Assembly: GCA_033980235.1 (NCBI GenBank)
Contig: CM067076.1
Location: 35,917,709 to 35,981,708, forward strand
Length of the DNA stretch: 64,000 nucleotides
Reading direction: 5' to 3'
Source: Diadema setosum
Lineage: Eukaryota; Echinodermata; Echinoidea; Diadematoida; Diadematidae
The notes below the pieces were generated by a model. It was not told where the DNA came from. It saw nothing but the letters and a program-made list of their open reading frames with translations, and did not search any database. This document shows positions 1 through 13,000 of the stretch, piece by piece. Each line of letters begins with the position of its first letter. The stretch's first letter is position 1. Both the position numbers and the translations under genes were made by a program.

Positions 1-1601
1 GTACTCTTTTGGCATGTATCAATAGCTGCGCTAAAGCACACTTCGACTTCGATTTCGTCACATTTGAGAGTATGTAATATAGCTTGCTTGGGATATCTAT
101 GTGAAGAGAGATGAGTCAAAACACTGCATAGATTTAAGAAGCCGTAAAGTGTTCTTCGTTCTTGCTTGGTCTCATGCAGTGGGAATAGACGGACAATCAT
201 TTTCCATTGTATTTTTTATTTTTTTGCAAGCAATGGTTTCGAGTTACTTAAATTACTCATTCGAATTATTTCAAAGGACGGTTGATATTCATGTAATGCA
301 CTTCATACGAATCCTGCCATAGTAACAAAAACAAAGTATATGTGTCAGTTCGACCACTATGAGCAGTGCAAAGCAATCCCTTATCTGTTTCGCTGAGTCT
401 GGTATCCTTTACCAAAAGCCATTATTATTAATTACTTTTAGTATAATCCATTTTCTATGCACTAAAACGCCTTCTGGTGTGGTGTATACCATGTCTGTCT
501 TTTTGTTCTAATTCTCCCTGTCTGAACGTGGCATTCGACCCTTCACACGCCACTGTTCTCCATTTCATACCACTCTTACTCGGTGGTGAAAAGGGGGAAT
601 CCAATACCTTCATGGAGTGTGGTTTAGTAAGCATGCTTCACTAAAATACAGCACAGTCTAGTTTACAACCCATTAAGAGTACCTCTACACGGTACAGGGG
701 TTAAATATCACGCCGAACGCTTTTGAAAGTGGTTACTGGTACTCAAATCGTAGTCACGTTGTGCCCATACCGGTTACACGTGTATTTGGAAAGGATAAGT
801 TTTGAGTGGTTATTCCCAGGTTTACTTGACTCGGTGTAAAGAATTGAAAAACAGTGTATAAAGTACTATATAAGAAAAGAAATCCTGCTCGATGTAAATC
901 TGACAAAATCCACGCCAAATTCGCAACGACTTTTTACATTCTTGCTTGAAGAGTCACATATTGAGGTAATAAAAAAATAGGAGTAGAGAGAATTCCATAA
1001 ACTATGTTTACTTCCGATGAGTTGCTGTGCTTTCCTGTTTAAACAAACAAACAACCAACAGAATATTACCAGCGTTCAGGTAAACATCCATGCTACCAGG
1101 GGTTGCACAACAATGTATCCTTGCAGACTTCCGCATACATAAAAAACTTCACACAAAACTTATTCTTCTTAGGCATTTTGCAGCTGTTTTGATATCATAA
1201 AAATAACACCACACATTCCAACAAGCGCACGAGAAACTCTAATGATCAAAGATTGTCTTTGTTCTCTTCTTTTGCAGTAAAAATTCCCAGCTATGCAAAA
1301 GTAATTCTACAACTTTCAATGATAAAGCGACTCTGTGCAAGCTCTTGAAATAGTTAATGGTGAACAAGTTGAGGTAGAAAGAAAAGAAGAGAGACATGAA
1401 TCGCAGCAAAGAGTTTCAAGAAATGACAAATCGACAGACATCCATTAATATCTTATATGCATGATTGGAATAGAGCTAATGATGGGGACAGACGGGTATG
1501 GAGGCCTGGCAAGAGATAGGAAAGAAAGAACAACAAACGGAGATAGTGTGATGGGTATGGGAATAAACAGACATGTCAAGGCCTTTGAAAGATGGACATA
1601 A

Positions 1602-1635
<34 letters not shown>

Positions 1636-3923
1636 AAAAAGTATATGTGCGCGTGTGTGTGAGTGCTGGTTTGTACGAGGGAGCGAGGGAACGAGAGAGG
1701 GGGAACTAGGCATTAATGATGATGGAAAGTTGTTCAACAAATTAATTGTCCATATGGTGTGGTACTCACCACAATCGAAAACCTCGCATCTCACCTGTAC
1801 GAGTTCGTTTAAGCCATAATCATCAATTGGTCTGTGTCTTGGTTCTGGTAAAAGTGAATCCTCCATTACTTGGCCACGTCAGCCTTGTCAGGTGACTTTA
1901 TCATCAACCTACTTTGTTCTAGAACGATCCACTTTGTTTGGGGGAATAACACGTGTAGAGATGATCATGAAATCGTACAGTCAGTGGTTGCAGTTAACTC
2001 TGTTATCAATCACGTGATTACGTTATTTTTCTTTTGAGTATACAAAATCAGGCAAGCATTGAGAGTATTAAGGACTACCAGCGATAAGCGAAACAAAACA
2101 AAGAAAATGAGGATGTACTTTAAGATGTTTTTCAAAATCTTTTCTGTTTGTAAGTTTATTTTCCAGTACAATTGTTTGGTGTTCATTCAGACTGTCACTC
2201 ACCGTAAGCCACTTGTTCCCTCTGTTGATATATGTTTGAAGGGTAGGAAACTCAGGCTTTAGTTGATCCCTCGTGGTGTGACACAAACACTCAGTGACGC
2301 CACTGACTATAGTATCCCGTCGGACAACCAGCCTTCAGCTTCGATAAGTGTCTCTTGGCCTCTAATGGTGCTATCTCCTTTTCCTTCCCTCCTCATGATC
2401 GTTTATTTCAGTGAATCAAAATATATAATAAATTTAGGTGTTAGAATTGATTGACTAATGCCTCTTACCATTTTACATTATAAAGACCACAATCAGCTTA
2501 CCATGTCTACGAAACTAGACATTTTTATCTCAAAGGGCCTAAGCTGTTTTTAGAAGAACACATAATCACACCCCAAACAATTTGACAATGCTTTTATTTC
2601 TGTGATATCGTATGAACTTTTTTTTAACATTACTGGCAGATCTTTGTTTAAAAAATACTTGTTTACTTGAGAGGGGTAACCAGCATGTTTGGTATTTCAG
2701 AGTCGAATTTTGAATAACAATTTTAACATGGGTTCCCCTAGACAAGCGCACAAACGCACAAATATCCTCAAACCACACAAAATATTTTCCAGTTTCCACT
2801 GTATGCTTTACTTTCTTCCTTGATGATCTTTTTGTAATTGTGTTCATAGGATGAGCTATTTTAGCTCTTCCTGCATGGTTCAGAAAAGTGAGAAGATTTC
2901 AGTCGCTATAGTGAATTACGAAGACGCATTTGACATATTTTGTTACTCATTTGACACACTCTGTACGGGAAATTTAAGAAGTGTGCTCTTTAAACTGATA
3001 CCAAACGGAGAAGCTATGTCGAGCTGAGAGAGAAATAGACCAATGGTTTAAAACTGAGCCATTGATATCCAAGAATCATATATTAGGCAATTCACTTAAT
3101 ATTATGATCACGTTAAAGAGAGGAAACATTCCATTAATGACAATATCAGTTGAGGGTTTGGAAAGGTGGAGCAGTGACAAAAACAGAAAAATACTACAGC
3201 TGCTATGGCTTTGCGTGTACCAACACAGTATCGTACGTACTGCCCCTGAAAACGGAACCAGTTTATTCCAAAATCAAAATCTAAAAGTTTTCACTTGAGT
3301 TCAACTGTAATAAGTGACACTAAGTGACAACAGAGAGATCAACAGAAACCGACTTTAAGAAAAACACATTAAACTACACTACCCAGATTATACAGGGAAT
3401 GGGCAGACAACGAAAGCCGCTGCAGCGAAGGAGAAAATATACATTATGAAAATGTGTGAAACAAAAAAAAAGGTATAAATGACATTAATATATTATCTCC
3501 ATAAAGAAAGTGCTCATCCATGTAAAACTTCAGTGTGATAAAGAGAAAGTCAAGAAAAAGAAAACCAGGAATATTGCAAAGTAGCTTTGAAATTCATTGC
3601 CATGCAACACTGCCCATTGATGGGAAGGAAGTTAAAAAAAAAAAGGAAGTAGAAAGAAATGATCGTGTATGATGAGTCTTCCTGTCCAAATATCATACAT
3701 GAAATAGAATTTCAAGACAGTTGTTAAATTCCATTTGTGTTCTTGTTCAGCCACTTTGAGATGAAACACCACCAAACAAACTGTAATCTGTTAATAAAAT
3801 ACCAACGATTTGATCATCTTTCCCTAACCTCTTCTGCATTTTCCCCTCAGAATAGCACAGGAAGAACCAGTGATATAAAAGATTCATGTTCATGCTTGAC
3901 TATTCAACTTTGTTTTTTGACAG
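1..3923. other. Unassigned sequence before the first visible exon
   Basis: AT-rich DNA with no recognisable protein or RNA gene. A short (GA)n run sits at about 1605-1633. The missing signal-peptide exon of the receptor would be expected upstream on this strand, but nothing here has a start codon, hydrophobic core and a convincing phase-1 donor together. It is therefore most likely intron or 5' flank. Confidence 0.6.
1605..1633. repeat. (GA)n microsatellite
   Basis: Uninterrupted GA dinucleotides. The LSLSLS and ERERER frames across it are repeat artefacts. Confidence 0.9.
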
Positions 3924-4094
3924 GTGGCATATTCAATATGGACGGGACGAGAAGCAAAGAAGAGGCGGCCTTCAGATTTGCTATTGAGAGGACAAACGCG
4001 GAAATTCGAGGCGATCCCTCGGTGAATAAGACTCTTCTGACTCCTGAGACACAAAACATCCGGGGGAATGACACCTTTGAGACCACCAAGAAAG
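3924..4094 (+). CDS. GRIK-like: Receptor exon 1 (first visible): start of amino-terminal domain
   Basis: Codes residues 1-57, beginning GGIFNMDG and including [13 protein letters not shown], the standard first helix region of the kainate receptor amino-terminal domain. It is preceded by a pyrimidine-rich stretch and CAG (3921-3923) and followed by the donor GTGAGT at 4095. It enters in phase 1, taking one G from an upstream exon, as in vertebrate GRIK genes where the signal exon ends just before GIF. NKT at residues 36-38 is a glycosylation sequon. The frame stays open upstream to 3737, but that part is intron-like and does not resemble the family. Confidence 0.93.
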
Positions 4095-7000
4095 GTGAGT
4101 AACCTAACGCCTATTCATCACTTTTTCTTCTTCCCCCTCCCTGGCAGCGAGCTTCTCTAACTTCAGGCCGCCATTGCTCCTCGCTTCGATAGCACACTAC
4201 AAAAGTCTGTAAAACCCTATCTATTCCACTAAGCTCTATAAATCATTCTAATTAGTTGACAAACACGCTAAAAGGACAGAGGATTAGTTGTGCTTAGTTA
4301 CAATGCATCATGTTTGCACACTTATGGTGTGGATGTGAGAAACAGACAAGTAAAGACTAAAATTTGACGAAAGGTCGTCTTTATCCATCCCATTTCATCC
4401 CAAATGCGCAAACAAAATAAAGCGTATGCTTTGTATATAGCCTGTCGCCGTTTACCTTAAACACCTGGAGAAAATCAAATGAAATATTTAAAGAACCTAA
4501 CTGGTAACTCAATTTTTGTTTCCAAGTCATCCAGTTTAGCTTTGTGGGTCCCATTTCATAAAAAAAGTTGATATGATAGCAACTCTTGCTGGAATGGCAA
4601 TTGTCATAGTAACGACAAGAATCCAACTTCCTGATTGGCTGTTGTTATTGGAAGTTGCCATTCCAGCAAGAGTTGCCATCCTAACATCTGTTATGAAATG
4701 GGGCCCTGATTTGTATCTTAATATATTTCATTCCGATTCCAGTTATCACGGTTACATGTAGGAGAAACCGTGTTGAAGTAAGAAATGAAGGGTTTCATCG
4801 CAAAATGGTCTAAGCGCCATTTGTAAACATTTTATTATTTTCTTTGTTTATGAAAAGCTGTAATCTCAAATATCTCACCTTCACGAAAATTATTTTGCGA
4901 TAAACTCTTAATTCAAACACAGATCATCTATGAGTCTGTGTGTGTACAATCTTAGAGAAGGCCACTATATTTTTTAACTCCCTATTATTAGCTGAGAAAA
5001 CGATAATGATAAATTGCTTAGAGAAGGGAGACCTGGATGAATCAATCAATTGTAACAGGAAGCTTAGTATGAGTGGATTTCTTGGAAAATGCCATTTATC
5101 ACCTATCATCGATGTATAACAGGAGAGACCTGTTCCACTAGCAAAGCGAAAGAGGACATCAAAAACAATTTGAATTTTAACAGAATCAACTAATGTCTAT
5201 TTTCTCTTATACACCAACGGGATACCTTTGCATTACAATTCAGATGTATACATTGTGATGTTGGTTTATTGTGGGCTGCACTCAAACTTGAATAAAAACT
5301 AAAAAAAGAAAGAAAGAAGTGGTTCATATTTTGTGTCACGTCACAAAAGCATGGTGTGCATTATTGATAGGGAGGCAGCACAGAGAACCATGGATATTAC
5401 CATAAGTGAAGATGGGCTAAGGAACGATCTCTGCGGTCTCAATATGACATTGCGACTTATCGCTCTTCGCTACAGGCAACGTCAACGTCCTCTCCATGAG
5501 AGAAAAAAAAAAACAATAAAAAAGGGAAAAATATTCTGCGTTGAAATTTTGATGAGGTACTTATTTCAACCGCGGTTATATGGATATCATGCTCATCCTC
5601 CGACACTGTCAGACGTGAGGTGGGTGTGAAAAAAACCCCGAAACGGTTGAGAGGTAAGGGAAGATGTACTAGTATGCAGTAGGATCTTTCTGACCCTTTC
5701 CTGTTTACATGAAAATATGAACTAATAACAATATATCATGAAATGATATAATGCACTCTGCAACGTGTAATCAAACCGACTTTGTATTAAATTAACATCG
5801 ATGTAATCTTCGATTTAGTCGTAATTTTAGTTTTCTGAGAAAAAAAAAGGAAGAAAAAATGAATCAAACGTGTTGTTAGGCAGATACATCATAAATGAAT
5901 TAAAGGCGACTTGATTAGTATTCTCTTCGCCCTCCTCTTCTACCCCCACCCCCACCCCCATCCTGTGTCCCTCACCAACCAAAAAATCTCCCATTTTGCC
6001 TTTATCCCGTGCCAATTTTAACACCTTAGAGATGTTGGAAGATATTGACAGGACTACCTGGCAATTATATGCTTTTTATTATTTACATTATTCTATTCTT
6101 TGTTAGCCTCATATGCTCTCTTACCCCTTTCTTTCAGAGGTAAGTGCACGTTTGATTGATGAGGTTCCGCTCGGGCATCTCTCTCCCTCTCTCTCACTGA
6201 CGAAGGGACTCACACAAGAGGAAAACAAATAGAAACAGCGAGAGAGGGAGAGAGAGGGGGAGGGGGGAGGGGGAGGGGAGGACGAGAGAGGTGTAACGTA
6301 CTGATGCATTCAGGCTGGATGCAGCGACTCACTTCATGGATCTGTATTTTTTTTCTCTCTCTTTCATTTTGGTGTCCATGTCATCCATCACTTCTGCTTG
6401 GATGTTGACCACGGTCCAATTGACACTTTATGCCCTATTTGACTCTCTAATTTTTTTCTCTCTTCAACCTTGTCATGTTTTTCGTCTCTCTTTTCTTTCT
6501 GCTTTTTTGCTATTTTTTATCACGGTTGTGATACATGTCTCTAAAGTGGCCATACTTTACTGGTTCATTATGTTCATCAATGCATGAAAATTAAAAGATA
6601 TATAAATACAAACGTATATATAACATGCCAGACCTAGGAACACATTTTAAGATGCACTTCCATTTAATTGTCAATAAAGGCGACACAAAAACGAAACACG
6701 CCTGATTTTTACCCTACCAAGTCTTCAACCAGAATAGTTCGTGTTAAGTATAAGTATTGTTGACTCGCTGGTTTTTCTATACATCATACCCCCTCTTTCA
6801 AGGGTGTGACTATTCAGTCAATTTATTACTTCTCTTTAAAGTCTGCTTCTTTTGCTTGAAGGTGAAGAAGGTTTTTTGGTCTTTCTGTTGCGGCGTCTCT
6901 GGTTCACTTGACCACGCCATAGTCTGCGTTGCTAGGATGCATCCAAGTAACATTTCATCCGGGAGTTTGACCAGGAACACTCTATAGGTTAGATGCAATG

Positions 7001-10000
7001 TATCCTGAACGTCACAGTACGTCACAACAGATCGTCACGTCTGGCGGTTCATACATGTCGTCTACGACGCGATGGAGGGCAGCACACTATGTATAAATAC
7101 ACCATTCACACTTCTATGTAATTGGTGCGTCTAGCAAGCTGGGTTGAGGGTAACGAGAGAAGGAGGTCCAAGTCTTGGCAGTGGCTGGACCGTTTGGACT
7201 CACTCTCAGGTTTTGGTCTAATAGACAAGAGGTCTGGAATTCCATTGTCCAGTCATACCCACAGACAGCCTGTTCGTAAAATTAATGGACCGCACTCTAC
7301 CAGCCTCATGTTTGAGCGTTCCCACTGATCGAGGTAGACTGTAAAGAATCTGTCTAGAAAGGAGTCTTCCAAGCAGTGTGAGTTTTTAGACTGTTTCTTT
7401 AAGTTTTGTTTTTTTTTTTGTTTCATATCTAAAAAAAAAAAAAAAAAAAACCGCATTGCGGTTACCCAATATAGATTACAAAATATGTTTCTTTTTTTTT
7501 TCATGCATGAAGAGACAAAATTACCAAATCTAACCGAAGTATATGGACAATGTCATTAACAGTCCTTACAAATATTGACGATGTAAGCGAAAGAATTGAT
7601 AATAATTATGATGATTTATAATTCATGCTTTCATAAACATTCTACAATAATCAAGACGTAGTATAACATTCTACTTTCTTTTAATCCTTCTTGATTTAAT
7701 CATGTTTTGTTCGAATGTTTACAATAATGTAATTTAATTTTTGTTTTGACTTGAGAAACAGAATAAATGCAAACGAAACAAAACCAAGAAAACAAAAGAA
7801 AAAATAAGAAGGAAACCTAGGAAACGGTAAAGCTTGAAGGATTTGTAGATTTCCAGGGAGATAAAGAGCATCTCATCAATATGGAGGATTAGAATGAAGA
7901 GGATGAGAAGAATAATGGGAAGCTGAGATAGTGAGAACCATCTCATCTGGCTGATAGTGATTTTATAGTCTTGATAAAATATCATAATGGAATAATGTGA
8001 CGCTGTAATGGAGAGACACCATCAAGAGGTTAACAGAGGTGAAAGATTCTACTTATAGAGAGAGGGAGGGAAGGGGATTAGGAGAGACAAGAGAGAGAGG
8101 GAGAGATAAGGAGAGAGTGATGGAGAGAGGGGAATGGAGGGAGGGGATGTGGAAAAGGGGATCTTGGGGAGAGGGGGGGGGGAGGGAGAGAGGGGAGAGA
8201 GGAAGGAAGGAAGGGAATAGGGGGATGTGGGAGAAAGGCCTAAGAGAATTAATAGCTGAAGAGGAATAACGGAGGGTAGGTCCTCCAGAAGTTAGACTGA
8301 TCGAGAGACACGCGGAAGACAAGAGGGTGGAGAACGGATGAAATAAGTGTAATCCTTATGAACGAGGTCTAACGTGAACGACAACCAAGGCTTGGTTTGA
8401 GGAGCCTCTGATGAGGGCTGGTTTCGGCTTTCGCTCTTCCAATTTAGCCTCTGATTGAATCGAGCTGCCAGCGAGCGTGTGCTCAAAGCTTGACAGCAGA
8501 TCGAGATCAAAATTAATTTGATTGAAAAATCAATGGGGGCACGAAATTGTAGATTTTTTCAGTTATTCAGGGAGAGTATCCATCATCATGCTACCTTAAA
8601 TGTGAGACAAAAGGAAAGAACTGATGACGCAACTTTCTTTCTTTTTTTTCTGTGAATGGAAGATTCTTTGATCAAATGCGCGAGCTTGTCACCAAATACC
8701 ATGAAATCATAGCTGGCACGATATTTCACTGTCTTTACGTCTTATCAAAATACATCCCTTATACGTGCAGACTGTCTGACACAATGTAATCAATGTTTCA
8801 TGAAGCTTGAGCCACACTCCGATGAAACCAATTTCCATATGTAGTCATAACTAACACCCTACAAGAGACCCTATATTATTTATAGTGAACAGCCCATTGC
8901 GAGTCAATTCTTCAAACATAACCTTTCGACATAAAGGAAAAAAACCCTGAAAACATACGCCATTTGAAATAATGATGTCCATGTAAATGCTAACGTTTTT
9001 ACAAAAAAAAAGCAACAACCAAAACAAACAAACAATGTTCTGTGGCTTTCTCTTTCAATCTGAGTCGCTTGTTTTGGGTGAGATATGTGCTGGCAAATTT
9101 TCCATCGCTGTGTTGTTTCTTATTTCTTAAGGGGTGAAATATCGTAGTTTGGATTGTGCATGAATGAGATGCGCTGAATGTATTTTCGGATTTGTGTGTT
9201 TTTGCTGACATTTAGGGCGGGAGGCGGAAGCGTTGGACTAAGCCGAGGTTCAATAAAAGATAAAAGTTGACGTCAACGTGACACATAGCGCACCCTATTT
9301 TTGATTTAGCTAGCGAAGGAAATTGATGCGTTCATTTCCTGGTCGGAAAAGCAATATTTGGTGCCAGCTAACCATTGGCACGGTGCCGTAATAGAGCAAA
9401 TGTCAAGACGGACTCACTGCCCCTCGTATCAAATGATAACGTCTTATGAGTGCTGAATATTTTAGGACAATTAGGTTCCATGCTTTTAAGGATGCGGCCG
9501 TGTATGATGATATGTATAAACGCAGTATCGTGGTGAAAAGCAGCCATTTGCACAAGTAGCACACACAAGCCTGAAATTAGCGCAGGTTGCAGAGAAAATC
9601 GTCCATTTGATTATGAGAATAATTTTCTTCTCTTTTGTTAATAATAATGACCTCTGCGCGAGGGAATTCGCCGACCATGTAAACTTAACGATGCACAAAA
9701 TATACAAGATAAGCCTTCGCTGACATGGCTGATGTCTGTATTCGATCTGTGCCTGCTTTGTGGAAATTACTGATCGTCTAAGTAGATTTAAAGCTGTCTT
9801 AGGGATTGACTTTGAGTAATTTTATGACTTATCATAATATGAATGGCACCAGAGAAAATTTGTCCCTGATATATGAAGCAATGGAAATAATTCTCTGAAT
9901 AAGAGTCTGAAATAAAATGGTCCATTTTCCCCAAGAACTGATACATTTTAGATATGTGATTTTTCTACCGTTGAAGTGTACTGGATATAAGAGGTACTGT

Positions 10001-13000
10001 GCCCTCTCTTTTTTTTCCCTATTTTTTAGACAAATAACATGAGAGAGATTTGCAAATGCGAATATGCGTGAGTGTGTGTATGTTTTCGTGTGTCTCTGTG
10101 TGTGTTTGTGCGTGGGTGTGTGGTTTGTATGTCTGTGTGTGTTTGTGTGTGGGTGTGTGGTTTGTGTGTCAATGTGTGTTTATGTGTGGGGTTGTGCGTA
10201 TGTAAAAGATAAAAGCAAGACTTTCAACGGTAAAGAGAGAGACGGAGAGCCGGTAGCCAGACGTATTATATTGACACTTGATAGTAGAATAGTAGGGCGA
10301 TAGAGGGATTCTTCATAAATGATGCATCTATTCCAGCACATCTCGTAAACAGGTCGGAGATGAGACGCTAACGCAGGACTGCCTGTCAGTAGGATGAAAT
10401 ACGTCATAAGACTGGCGTATTCCTAGCTCTTGGTAAGGTGTCCTTTCAACCACTTTTCGAATTCAAAATGAGAGATAAGAGAGGCAGTGCTTACCAAAGT
10501 GAGAGCGGAGCCTGAGACCTCTATAGTCGGGCTGTGGGTTTTTAATGACATCATTCCTTTTGATCTCTTTTAACACGTTTAAGCACAAACCTCTCACGTC
10601 TTCCGACCAGACGCTCGTAGATTATTCCAGCTTTAAGTTCCAGGTGTCCACACCTTTGGTATGCAAGGGAGTGAAATGATCCGGTCACACATAAAGGGCG
10701 ACCAAAGCAAACATGCACTCATGTTGAAAACTATTTAGATATGTGTTTGCACTGATGTAATAAAACAGACATGGATGGGAGTAACATTGCTTTTATGTGT
10801 GTGGAAATTTATGCAATCATTTTAACTCGCGAGCAACATAGTATATCAACAAGAGCCTACTTATGTTGTCGGCGATGCTATACTCCAGACTTTCCTTGTG
10901 ATCCTGGGTGTGTGTAAATGGATAACAAGAAATGGTGGAGTGAGGTTGTAACGCCTCTGGGAAAACATTGATAAAGTTAAAGAATTAAGTCCCCCCCCCC
11001 CCTCATTTGCAATGTCTAAATCTCCATTTATATTAGGGTAGCTACAGGTAACTACGTTTGATGAAACAAAGTCACCGTGTGTACACCTCCTGCCTATAGT
11101 TGTCACGAATTTAAAACAAGAAACGCCTAAAAGTTAGTCTAGTCAAGTGAAACAAGCTCAGCAATACCGATGAAAGAGCCTCAAATCTAAACTTGAAAGT
11201 GGAAGTTTCTCCTTCATCTGATACCGCAACTGGCCCTTCGGAATCTTGTCCTTCTTCAGACTGACAAGGCGACGTTTCCGTAGAACCGAGTACGAATACT
11301 TGGCCGTCCTTTACGTGTCGTTTGTTCAGATAAGTGTCGCACTGTTTATAGGTAGTGGAGCTAAAGTGTATTCAGGTCTATGCTATTTTCAAGCACACAT
11401 TCAAACGTGAGATGGGAGAGAAAGAGGTACGGACATGCCACTGAGGAAGTCGTGCATGTTAATCATTACGTACTTGGCCTCCCTTGAAGAGCGGCACAAG
11501 CACCATAGCCGATCGAACTTTCACTCCTGACAAATTCTGGGAATAATAGAGCAAGCAGAATCACTCCCGTACTTGAAAGTGTTGTACCTCACTCCATACC
11601 TCTCCCTCTCCTTGCCAGGGACGAGTGACAAGGTATCGATCCCTGTCGCTTGGTTGAAATACAAAAGTATGTGCAAGAAGTAAACTTTTCTTGCGTATCT
11701 GTGATTGTGTTTGTGTATAAAACATCTGTCTTCCGATCAACTCTCGACAAGTTTACATATCAAACATAGGCCGGTACGTTCCTAATTATCAGTCAAGTTC
11801 TAATTTCCCATCACATATACCGGCTTCACAGTTCAAACCGTAATATCAATCCTTTCTAATTGTTTACCCTGCCTCTGTAATCTCTCTTCCACACATCTTT
11901 CCTTCTTCCATATCATTCGTGTTTCAGTTGCTTCGATTCTTTCATGTATTCTAATATTTGCTGTAGATCCTTCTTGATATATGCTCACCATTTATTGTCC
12001 ATCTGTTTTTCTATTGAAAACGTATTTTGCTTTATTTTATCTTTCTGGGGGGGGGACAGTTTTGTCTTTGGGGATTAAAATGTTAAAAGGATTGCAATCT
12101 ACCCTTTTCCTATGTAAAAGAGAGAATGATAATTATTTCTTTTGGTTTTTGCATTTCTAAAAGACTTTGTGATGACTCACCATGCTCACTGTGCACCTGA
12201 AGAGCTTTAGATGTCGGTCGACCCTCTATGCATAGGGAACCCCCAGAAGACATGATACAATGATCATGACGCCCACTGATGTTACCTATTGCAGTCCCCA
12301 TACCATTTCCATTCCCAACACTTCATTACAATATTTCTTCTTTTGGATCTCCGTTTATCTAGCTATACTGTTTGCTGGAAGGCTGCAGTAACTGTTCTCT
12401 ACTATAAAGGTCGTTGCATTTGTTTTTAGTATGAAGCGATTGTTTCACTAAATGAGCGAACTTTCCCACAATAAAACAACAACATCAACAACAACAACAA
12501 CCGCGAAACGGAACTTAGTAACTCCACTGTATGTAGAATCCTGATCCCTCATACCTTTGTCAACCTTGCGCACAGACAGAACGGAACAAAAGAAATGATC
12601 AAACACTCTGTGTCTCATGAATATCTATCATATTGTATATTGTTGTCATATTCAACAATTATTTATGACCAAGTGTCATGTTATAAAAGTCAATCCAAAT
12701 ATGGCACTAAAGAGGATCCATTAACATTTAGAGGTCAGGTTTTCAAGAGAGGAGTAAGCATACCATAGCAGTCTGTGTGAGTTATAATTGAAAGCCTATT
12801 GCAATATTAAAAAGAGATCATCGTTGTATAAAATGGTGACTACCACTTGAATATGATATGATAAATGTTCCTTTTTACAACTTTGTCATAAAACCTTGTG
12901 AGGTATGATTTTTCCAAATGTCACGAACAAATATTTCATTCTAATGTTTCTCCTCTTGCACACAAATTTTCAAGGATATTGCAATGCTGAAAACCGTTTT

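Noticed and set aside
2107..2149. Short frame MRMYFKMFFKIFSV with a GTAAGT donor before receptor exon 1, phase 1
   Set aside because: It would replace the conserved Gly before GIF with Cys and lacks a normal signal cleavage region or the first strand of the domain. Probably chance.
3737..3923. Upstream in-frame extension of receptor exon 1
   Set aside because: The alignment to GRIK starts after the pyrimidine tract and CAG at 3921-3923, and the extension has no signal peptide.
7430..7472. Poly-A followed by a small AACCGC/GCGGTT hairpin, considered as a processed-transcript end or terminator
   Set aside because: The stem is only 6 bp and there is no recognisable transcript before it.
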